Assembly (NCBI GenBank): GCA_033439765.1
Contig: JAULSN010000003.1
Span: 2,232,001-2,296,000 of the forward strand
Length of the DNA: 64,000 bases
Direction of reading: 5' to 3'
Source: Lasiosphaeria ovina
Lineage: Eukaryota; Ascomycota; Sordariomycetes; Sordariales; Lasiosphaeriaceae
Below are positions 55,433 to 64,000 of the stretch, piece by piece. Position 1 is the first letter of the stretch. Each line of letters starts with the position of its first letter. The translations under genes and the position numbers were made by a program. The notes beneath the pieces are model-generated. The model had not been told where the DNA came from, did no database searches, and saw only the letters and a list, made by a program, of their open reading frames with translations.

Positions 55433-56677
55433 GTCTCAAAAGGTTGGTGGGGAAGGAGGAGAATGGAAGAGCATGGTGACTGGCTGCAATTGACAGTGGA
55501 GGACCTGGCCCATTTTATGTTCAAGAGTGGCTACGGAGCAGAAGTGGGATTGTTTTTTCCATGACAAAAAAAGGCCAATCCAAATTTTGGGGCATTCTTT
55601 CCCTGTGAAATCGTGGAGTTTGTCACATGCACCGCCCCGCTTCAGCAATTTGAGGCAACGCGCCTGTCTCGCGGAATTCTCCAAAATCCCCGGTCATGTT
55701 TCGGCCATTTTATTGGCCAATGCCCGGTTTCAAGGCCCATCAGTTCAGGGTGTGCATACATTAGGCAAGGGCCGACCAAAGCCGGTCCGCGCATGGGGTC
55801 TTGGAAGCCTTGGGAAGCCTGAGTCGGCAATTAAACCACTCTTCGGTGTAACCGTGACAAGCTCTCAACGTTTCTTCTCCGTCGAAGGACTTCGTACTTC
55901 ACCCCAACCCATCCCATATCCCACGTTCCACGCAAACGTTCGAGCTGGGCAGTACAAAGCTCTATCGAATTAACGCAAACCGGCAACTTCCACCGAATGA
56001 CAATCTAAGCTCCTCACGCAACATGACCGAATCAATCATGATCTCAATTCGGGTCGGTTAAGGATTCTGGGAGTGATGCACATCTTCCACAGTCGCCTCG
56101 CTATACAGTTGAAAGAGCCGGCTCTGTTCGGTTGGGAAATATCCACTTCAAACTAAGTCTAGTCTACCGTGTTTCAGCCGCAGCTGGCATCACGCCACCG
56201 CCAAGCTTACTAATTTCTCGTCGGTCACGAAAGCACCTACGACGACCAACTACCAAGCTCGCCATTTTCAGTTTATCCTCTTGATCATGGGCGCTTTTAA
56301 ACTCGTACGAGTAGCTCATCCGAAATCTTGGCAATCTCCTCTTTGTTTGATTGTTTTGTCTGCTGGTCTGAGAGGTTGGCCTCGTCCATCTGCTAAGAGC
56401 CTAAGCGGCTTACGGATAATTACACTGGGACTACCGAACCCCGGCACTAACGAAGCCTAGATCCAACGAAATCAAGACCTGCTTCCAGAGCTAAGCGATT
56501 TGAATCATTGCAGGGGCAAATCCAACCGAAGCTCGAATATATACCGCCTGTCCCGGCGAGCATAGCCTAACGCCGAGACCCAACGCTCACAATATCTTCC
56601 TCTCCTCGCTTGATCGGCAGTTCCCCATCAATCAACGCCAATACCGCCACCGAGCGATTGTTGAACAACGCCAAACC
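55433..56677. other. Intergenic, no supported gene
   Basis: The plus frame 55527-55973 (148 codons) has no domain. The final part should contain the promoter and leader of the P450 gene. Confidence 0.45.
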
Positions 56678-58242
56678 ATGACATCGGCCATTACCCTCGC
56701 CTTTGGCGGCCTGGTCGCCACATACCTGTTTCTTCGGTTCTTCATTTATGTGACCCAAGATTCTAAAGAGCCGCCGGCAATCCTGACGGGGATCCCCTTT
56801 CTCGGCCCCATCGCCGGCATGATCCGGGAGAAGTCGCGCTTCTACATACGTCTGCGCGGCACGTACAAGCTGTCCATTTATACGCTGCGCTTGCCGTTCA
56901 TGCGAATGTATGTCGTGAACGCGACCGAGCTCATTCCGGCGCTGCAGAAACAGTGGTGCACCGTCAGCTTCGACGCATTCGCCGCCGACTCCGGCTTCAT
57001 CTTTGGCACCAGCAAGAAGGCCAACGAGTTGATGCATCACGACATGACGAGCGACAACGGCTTCATGTTGAGCGCTTTCAAATACATCTTGCCTTCGCTG
57101 TCGCCCGGCCCCGACCTCGACGACATCAACCGGAGGACCATCCAGATCCTTACCAATGAGACGGACAAGGTCGTCGCCCAGGGATCTATGCGGGCCGGCC
57201 TGCAGAAATGGACGCGCGACATCATGGTCTTGTGCACCTCGGACGCCGTTTGGGGGCCGCAAAACCCGTACCGGGACCCTGTCGTGGCCGAGGCCTGGAA
57301 GACATTTGAGGCGGGCTTCTTCACCTCGCCATGTTCCCCCGGGCACCCTTCCTCTTCCCGAAGCTCATCCGTGCACGAGAGGTTGTCGCCGCCGCCTTGA
57401 TAGACTACTTCCATCGGGGCGGCCACAAGACGGCATCGGCGCTTGTACGCATGCGCTTCGAGCATCACCATGACATGCACGGCTCCAGTATTGAGGATGT
57501 TGCGCGTGGCGAGCTTGGCAACACGGTGGCACTGCTGGCCAACTCGACGACGGTCGCGCTGTGGCTGCTGTATCACATCTTCTCTGACGAGCAGGTGCTG
57601 GCCGACGTGCGCGGCGAAGTGTGGGCGCTGGTGAGCACAAAAACCGAGGGCGGGCGCCAAGTCAACGTCGTGGACCTGGTAAAGGTCAAGGAGGCCTGTC
57701 CCATCTTGGCGAGCACTTTCCAGGAGACGCTGCGGTGCCGCGCTCTCAACCCCGGACCGCGCCTGCTACTCGATGACGTTTCGCTCGACGGAGGCCAAGT
57801 GCTGCTCAAGAAGGGCAGCATGCTGATGATTCCGGCGCCCGTGCAGCACACGGACGAGGCCGCCTGGGGTGACGACGCACTGCACTTCGACTACCTACGC
57901 TTCGTGCCCGACAAGCAGCGCCGCTGGCCCAACCGCGTCGCCTTCCGCGCCTTTGGCGGTGGCCACGTCCTTTGCCCCGGCCGCCACTTTGCCAGCACCG
58001 AGCTCATGGCTCTGGCGGCGCTCATGGTACTACAGTTCGACATCCTGCCTGTCGCCAACGGCGGCAAGTGGGCCACGCCGACTTGGCACAACTCCCCTGT
58101 GCAGGCCGGCTTCCCCGTCATCGACGACGACATTGACGTCGACATCCGCCCTAGAGACCCCAGTGCCAAGTGGCGCGTCGAGTTTTCCGGCTCCGAGAAG
58201 GCCATGAATATTGTGTCTGAGTACATATCGGGCGTGGTTTAA
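56678..58242 (+). pseudogene. Cytochrome P450 gene with a single frameshift
   Basis: Frame one (56678 onward) encodes an N-terminal membrane anchor (LAFGGLVATYLFLRFFIYV), PP-rich hinge 'EPPAILTGIPFLGPIAGM' and the first half of a P450. Near 57325-57332 the frame must change by one base (FFTS / MFPRAPFLFPKL) to continue to TAA 58242. The second half has an I-helix ALLANSTTVALWLLYHI, where Asn-Ser replaces the usual acidic pair, ETLR (ExxR), and the heme loop FGGGHVLCPGRHF with its Cys. The I-helix and overall look resemble CYP7/CYP8-type enzymes, which act on sterols or related lipids; that is a loose inference. No GT-AG intron at the break restores the frame. Apart from this one-base lesion the gene is complete (~520 codons), so a sequencing error must be excluded. 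Confidence 0.8.
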
Positions 58243-59700
58243 TAAACAAAACCCGGAGATCGCGAATAAGTATCGCGCGGCGCGTTGATGTATACCCAAG
58301 CACTTATGCTATTTCTTGGCCGCGAATTGTTTTGGTATTAAGGACTTGAAGAACAAGACAGGCCACCTTGCGCTTTTGGGACATTTTCCAACCTCTGAAT
58401 CGGGGTTTCATTATTACTGGCAATTTGGAGAAACCCCATGCCCCGGAGCTATTGCTCGCTGTTTTGACTTTGCACAAGAACAACAAGTAATTGAACCCGA
58501 ATTCAGTTATTAAACCATTCCTCCGTGCAAGCAGAAAGCTTTGCAACTTTCCCATCATCAGCTTTTACGTTGGGAACGCCCTCCCTGCTGATTACTACCC
58601 AGGTTCACTAACGCAGAAAAACGGCCGCAATTGTCTAGTCAATCACGCACTCCGGTTAATTTACGTTGTGTGAGACGAAGTCTGACGGTGGCTCACTGTC
58701 GATGTTGATCGCTCCCAAGCAGTACAAGTGGACAACGCCGCCCGTGCATATGCCAAGATGGCCTAGCGCGGACTTCTACCAAGGCTCATGCACATCGACG
58801 CCGTTGGCTCCCAGGACACAGCCCCCAAGTAATATGGCCAGAAGAGGGGAAATTCGACGCTGACTTGAGTGAGCATAGATCCGCGGCGAAGTAGGCGACG
58901 AAAGCGTATAAGGTAAGCGCTATTTAACCGACGAGGCGTATTCAGTACACAACGACTATAGCACTAACTGGCTGCTGTTCCAAAGATATGCCACTGGTCC
59001 CTCCTCACACTCTTCAATCGGGTCCAACTATCCTTACAGTAAGGTAATTATGAACACAAACTACTAGTTTCACAGTTCGTCCACTTACCGCACCCATGGC
59101 CTCCGCGGCCAGGCCATGGAGCAACCAACGCGTATCGACCGGAATCAGAAAGACCAATCAGCTCCGGATACCAAACACCGCGGACTCCGAACCAGCCCAT
59201 AGCTTGTAAACCCGTAAAGGAGCAGCATCCTGGTACTTGCCGCGAGTTTGCTGTTGGGGGCGGATTGCGCCACTTAATTTCTCCGACAAACGTGGAACCT
59301 TTTCTTGCGAAGGAATGTAGTTGCTAAACATATACCCTCCCGCGTCAGACCGTGGTGAGCTCCAGCCATCGGGTACGACCATGACTGCTGTACGCACTGC
59401 ACTATGACCGATCCCACCCGCTTATTCCCGTGGGTGTGTGGGACACGGAAACGTTGCACCCGAGCTGCAGTCTTTCCGAGCGACAGAGCTGGCGGGCCAT
59501 AAGTCCGACCGCTGCTGGCCCTACTCTTCACAATCCCTCTCCCCAGTTCCAACCGCCAGTTGGAGGTAGCTAATAAGTAGTCCTCAGCCTAACTTGATTC
59601 CGCTTCAGCACTATTCCGCGTTCGGCGTTTACTTGCACTACCATCTTCAGCTCATCAAATTCCAAGGCACCATAACCCCCAACAGCCCCTAGCGTGCACT
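58243..59700. other. Intergenic, no supported gene
   Basis: Short frames only (60-90 codons), none with a motif. The last few hundred bases upstream of 59701 should be the promoter of the GMC gene. Confidence 0.5.
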
Positions 59701-61622
59701 ATGGCTTCAGAATTCGACTTTGTCATCGTTGGCGGCGGCCAGGCAGGCTTGGTGGTGGCATCCCGCCTGTCTGAGGATCCTTCCGTCAGCGTCCTTGTCA
59801 TTGAAGCCGGTGAGGACCTGACGGCTGACCAGCGAACGATGATTCCAGGCATGTGGACGCAGCTACAGAGCAGCTCAGCCGACTGGAACATGATGACTAC
59901 GCCTCAAGTAAGTCGCTGCCTAGTTCTAAACAAGGACCTGTTGTCTTTTTCTATTTCTCAACAGTTAACACGTGGCTCTAGAAAGGTCTCGGCGGACGAG
60001 AGGTACATGTGTCTCAGGGCCGTCTGCTCGGGGGCTCCGCCGCGCTGAACGGCATGATCTTCACGGTGAGCTCGGAAAGCAACCTGGATGCGTGGGCACA
60101 GCTGGGCAACACCGGCTGGGACTGGGCGAGAATGTCTAAGTCAGCCGCAAAGGCGTACAGCGTGACGACGCCGTCCAAGAAGGTCGAGGGTGGACCCATC
60201 CAGCTCGTCGTACCCGAGGAGAAGGGCAAATGGCCGCAGACCTGGCGGGACACATTTGCTGCGCTCGGGCTCCCGGCCGACAACGACCCCCTTTCGGGAA
60301 CCATCCTAGGCTCCGCGTTCAACACTGAAGCTATCGACCCCACCACCGGGACGCGCAGCTACCCGGGTAATACATATCTCATAGCCGCACGCTCCCGCCC
60401 GAACCTGACCATCTGGACGCAGACGCTGGTGGAGAAAGTCGTGCTGGAGAAGCCCAGCGACGGCAAGGGCGACGCGGTGGCCATGGGCGTGGCGTACAGG
60501 GGTGCCGACGGCCGAACGCAGACAGTGCGTGCGCGGCGCGAGGTGGTGCTAGCGGCGGGCGTTCTGCACTCGCCGGCGGTGCTGGAGCTGTCGGGGATCG
60601 GCGACGCGGGGCTGCTGACGTCGCTGGGCATCCCCGTGGTCGTCGACAATCCGCACGTCGGCGAGAACCTGCAGAACCACGTCATGTCCACGCTGTCGTT
60701 CGAGCTGGCCGACGACGCCAGCGCCGACCCCGAGTACGACACCATCGATGCGCTCGCCCGCCAGGACCCCGCCGCGCTCGCCGCCGCCATGGCCGACTAC
60801 GCGCGCCAGACCGGCCCGCTCGCCCGCACCAACTGCAACGCCACGGGGCATTTGCCATTCCCGGGCATCTCGACCCCCGTCGGCCGGCGCGACCTCGCGC
60901 AGCTGCTGGACGACACGAAGCGGAACCCTGGAGTCGCCGACGACAAGACGGCGCCCGCCTTCGCGCAGGCGCACGAGACATACGTGCGGAAAGTGCTGCA
61001 GTCGCCAGCCCTGGCGTCGGGGTACTACTTTGGATTTGCCGGGTGGGCGCAGTACGACGCAGTCGGAAAATGGCTGACGATCCCGGCGGGCGGCGCCGAG
61101 AAGTATTTCACCATCGCCGTGCTGCTGGCGCACCCGCTGTCGCGCGGGTCTGTGCACATCGGCTCGGCGTCGGCATCCGACCCGCGCCTGGCCATCGACC
61201 CCAAGTACCTCACGCACAAACTCGACGTCGAGGTGCTCGCGCGCCATGTGCGCTTCGCCGACGCGGCGCTCGCGTCCGCGCCACCGCTCGCCGCCCGCCT
61301 CAAGCGCGGCCCGGCTAGCAAGCACGGCCCCAACGCGCCGGACGGCGGGCCGGGCGGGTTCGCGGACGACGCGACGGGTTTGCAGCTCGCGAGGGACTTT
61401 GTTAGGGATACCGCGACGGGCGCCGCGCACTTTACGGGTACTTGTGCCATGCTGCCGCGGAAGTTGGGGGGTGTCGTGGATCCGTCGCTGCGGGTTTATG
61501 GTGTGGCGAACCTGCGCGTGTGCGACGCGAGTGTCATGCCGCTGACCACGCAAGGCAATACCATGGCGACCGTGTATGCTGTGGCGGAGAGGGGAGCCGA
61601 GATTATCAAGGCGGGTTTGTGA
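59701..61622 (+). CDS. GMC-family FAD oxidoreductase, 615 aa
   Basis: Two exons, 59701-59907 and 59982-61622, flank a 74-bp intron (GTAAGT...TCTAG, phase 0), giving 616 codons. The N-terminal FAD-binding motif VIVGGGQAGLVVASRL (residues ~9-24) with a following LVIEAG is clear. Next come the GMC signature QGRLLGGSAALNGMIF and the second signature GVLHSPAVLELSGIGD. The C-terminal GMC domain has HFTGTCAMLP, DPSLRVYGVANLRVCDASVMP and GNTMATVYAVAERGAEII, carrying the catalytic His of the HFTGTC segment. The family oxidises alcohols (choline, aryl alcohol, glucose-type). No signal peptide is present, so an intracellular enzyme is likely. Substrate unknown. The neighbouring P450 is a possible but unproved partner. 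Confidence 0.93.
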
Positions 61623-62243
61623 GTGGTGTGGGTTTCCTTGCCCTCAATGGATGAGGACGACGTAAATTTATCTGGAATATGTTTTTTTTTTCCCCAGTGC
61701 ACAAAGCTAGATAAATAATGAATAGGACTGGGAAAAAAGTATGTAGAGCAAGCAACTGCCTGCAGTCCGCCTGTCTTGGCTGCTTCTTGATCGAGTCTGT
61801 GGAAAGGTACCTATGTAGCTATATGTCCACCTGTCCAGTGTCTGGCCCGCCTCCGGGGCGATCCTGTTGCCGTTCCGTTCCCATCACTCCATAACCCAGC
61901 GGTTGCTGGTCTTAAAAAAACATATAGATGATGCCTGTAGTAGATTAAGGGGGTAATGGCGTGAGAGCTAGTTCGGCAGTAGACGAGGAGAGAAACTGCC
62001 TGCAGTATTTTCCTCACGTGCCTACCTACCTTTCCAGGTCCGTTCCATTACCTGGGTAAATGTGATTACTCTACACGACGAACCCGGCCCGCCTCCAGGG
62101 CGGCGGGCCTTTCTCCTCCCTTCTCCTATCCCTCATAATTCCCTCTCCGCAATGTGATCTCTGCAAGGACGAGCTTGGGTTGGCATGCTAAGCTGAGCAG
62201 AAGAAAGAAAAAGGAGAAAAGGAAAAGAGAGAAAGATATCTCA
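61623..62243. other. Convergent intergenic region
   Basis: Contains T-rich tracts after the GMC gene and no gene-like frame; the next gene on the minus strand ends at 62244. Confidence 0.5.
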
Positions 62244-63814
62244 TCACTTGTGGGTTCCGGACCCAGCAGATGCCGCAGCAGACGGTTTCGCCGCCGCTGC
62301 TGCTCCCTGGCTAGTAGGGGTCGGACCGGCCGTTACAGTAGGTGGTTTCGTTGCGGTTCCTTGGCTATTAGCCGAATGCACCGGCAGTCCCACTGCTGCT
62401 GCCTGTTTTGTTGCTGATGTCGTCGTAGCCGCGGTTGTGCCGTGGCTGGCAGCACCAGCACCGGCGGCAGTCGGCGAACTTGGCCTGGTGGTTGCGGCGC
62501 TCGAGGAGGCGGTGCTGGAACTATTAGTGCTGCTGCCGCTACTGGTCGCACCGCCATTGGCGAAGGCCGACGACGACGAGCGCAGGTAGCGCCGCACCCT
62601 GGCCATGGACTCCACGTTGCTCGTGTCCAGGGACGATGACGCGAACGCCGGCTGCAAGTGCTTGTACAGCTCGAGCTGCCGCTCCTTGGCCCTGGCGACG
62701 GCGAAGGCCAGGAAGCTGGCCGGCAGGAACGCGGCGTGCTCAAAGTCGACAACGTAGAGCCGCGCGTGGCTCACGTCGTCTCTGCCAGTGCCCCCTCCCT
62801 TGTCCGCCGTCTTGAACTTGAAGTTGGCCTGGCTGAGGTCCGTGTAGCAGAAGATAAGCTTCTGCTCTAGCACGACGGGCTTGTATTGCTTTGCGCGGTG
62901 GACCTTGGGCTGCTGCGCGGCCGGGGTTAAATGCGTGGTGGTCGACGGGGGTTTGGATGAAGATGATGATGATGATGATGTGGGCTTCACTCGCGGCCCG
63001 GGCTCGGGGTTTGCTGGAGGAACCATGGCACGGATTAGAGCCTAGAGTCCCATTGTTTTCATTTGTTCGTTAGCATTAGAGCAATATTCGGCCGGGTCGG
63101 CGGGGAGAGGGCCGGGGGGGGGGGGGGGCTGGAGCCCGGATATAGTTTCTTTTGCAACAGTAGTACCTCGTTTAGGTGTTCTTGTAGATCGTGTATACTC
63201 TTGAACGGTCTGTCGGCCTGCTCATCATAAAACATGGTGTTTTTAATGAGGCGACTTCCCCCGGCCGATGGCGCTGGGCCCGGGATATCGTCGACTGGGG
63301 GGATCTCACGAAAGAGTTTAATTGCGTCAACTACCATCTCGTAGCAGGCCTTGGCCTTGGCGTGGTCCAGTTTCTGGTCCTTTATGAAACGATGCATGTC
63401 TTTCGAGTCCTGCACCAGCTCCATGACGACGACCTCCTCGCCTCCCGCAGTACTAAACATGGCGAAGACTTCTGGAACGTGGATCTGAAAGCTTGGGTTG
63501 TCGCTTCGCTTCTTCTCCATGTGGTGGAAGGCGAGTTCCTGCATCTTCCCCTCTGCCATCACGCCGTCGCCGGTCTTGACGAAGACGGTAGGCTGGGTGG
63601 CTGGGTATGGAAAACCCAGCTTCCCAACATACTGCCCATCGCCGAGGTCCTTTTCGAGCCTCTGTTTGAACTGGGCAGTCCTGGCTACTTCCCGCGCAGT
63701 GGCGGCGTTGGTATTGGCACTGGAGCTATTCACGTTGACGTTGGTATTGTTGGCCTTGGAACCGCTGGCGTTGACGTTGGTGCTGGTACCTGGCTTGGAG
63801 GCGACTGACTGCAT
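62244..63814 (-). CDS. Aminoglycoside-phosphotransferase/kinase-like protein, 481 aa
   Basis: Exon 1 63814-63167 and exon 2 63041-62244 surround a 125-bp intron (GTACTA...TCTAG) that has a consensus TGCTAAC branch site and a run of 15 G/C at 63114-63128. The model totals 482 codons. An Asn/Ser-rich N-terminus (~1-35, NVNVNSSSANTN) precedes a kinase-like domain: TQPTVFVKTGDGVM, VHVPEVFAMF-like and VVVMELVQDSKDMHRF (hinge), FYDEQADRPFKSIHDLQEHLNE, then CYTDLSQANFKF (the catalytic-loop-like D-x3-N) and LYVVDFEHAAFLPASFL (the DFE metal motif). This is the pattern of fungal APH-type proteins. The C-terminus is a low-complexity Ser/Thr/Ala-rich tail of ~130 residues. Substrate unknown. Confidence 0.82.
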
Positions 63815-64000
63815 GTTGAGGGATGGCTAGGTTTTTGTTCAGATATCTGGACTATGTACGGTGCAGAGGCTTTCGGCAGGCGGCAGTCTCGGGAAACGGG
63901 GATAGTTATTGTCTGCTTTGATGCGGTCGAGAATACTGCCGAGTCATTTTGCGCCATTTCCGTCTGCACTCTGCCGTGGCTTCATTATTAAATACCCGAC

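Noticed and set aside
62248..62589. Plus-strand frame of 113 aa rich in Ala/Val
   Set aside because: It is antisense to the low-complexity C-terminal tail of the APH-like gene.
1..64000. CRISPR array or bacterial operon signals
   Set aside because: None seen; repeats here are tandem satellites or LTRs, and the genes are spliced eukaryotic ones.

Overview
The window looks like a GC-rich chromosome arm of a filamentous ascomycete (Pezizomycotina, probably Sordariomycetes). The reasons are short GT-AG introns of about 50-190 bp, a HET-domain gene, a DUF1996 secreted protein, cytochrome P450, GMC and 2OG-oxygenase families of fungal type, and Ty1/copia elements whose stop codons carry the C-to-T/G-to-A signature of repeat-induced point mutation (RIP). 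All family names come from reading translated sequence; no search was run.

Layout. 1-9.1 kb: degraded edge sequence, an F-box/LRR-like gene (minus) behind a ~120-bp tandem array, a broken ORF made of 54-residue repeats, and a ~3-kb AT-rich RIP-like island. 10.9-14.9 kb: a secreted beta-propeller lactonase-like gene and a HET gene. 15.2-21.5 kb: an almost intact copia element (246-bp LTRs, TSD GTGTA), minus strand, whose single gag-pol frame carries four UAG codons. 22.3-27 kb: a broken small secreted-protein gene, a coiled-coil gene and an alpha/beta hydrolase.

27.1-50.2 kb is the most unusual part. A 2,299-aa protein (metallo-beta-lactamase fold joined by splicing to a giant DUF6603-like body) is read leftward. 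Facing away from it across a ~0.9-kb divergent intergenic region is a ~1,407-aa protein (gene A), followed by a 1,498-aa protein (gene B). The motif order in A and B reminds me of large uncharacterised bacterial proteins, so the block may be a bacterial-type giant-protein locus living in a fungus. Gene A is cut in two by a second copia element (37,773-43,306; 217-bp LTRs, TSD GAGCC) whose core is RIP-riddled while its ends are clean.

51.7-64 kb: a DUF1996 secreted protein, an unknown 241-aa protein, a truncated 2OG-Fe(II) oxygenase pseudogene, a frameshifted P450, a GMC oxidoreductase and an aminoglycoside-phosphotransferase-like protein. The P450 and GMC genes could belong to a small oxidative-metabolism neighbourhood, but nothing in the sequence ties them to one pathway.
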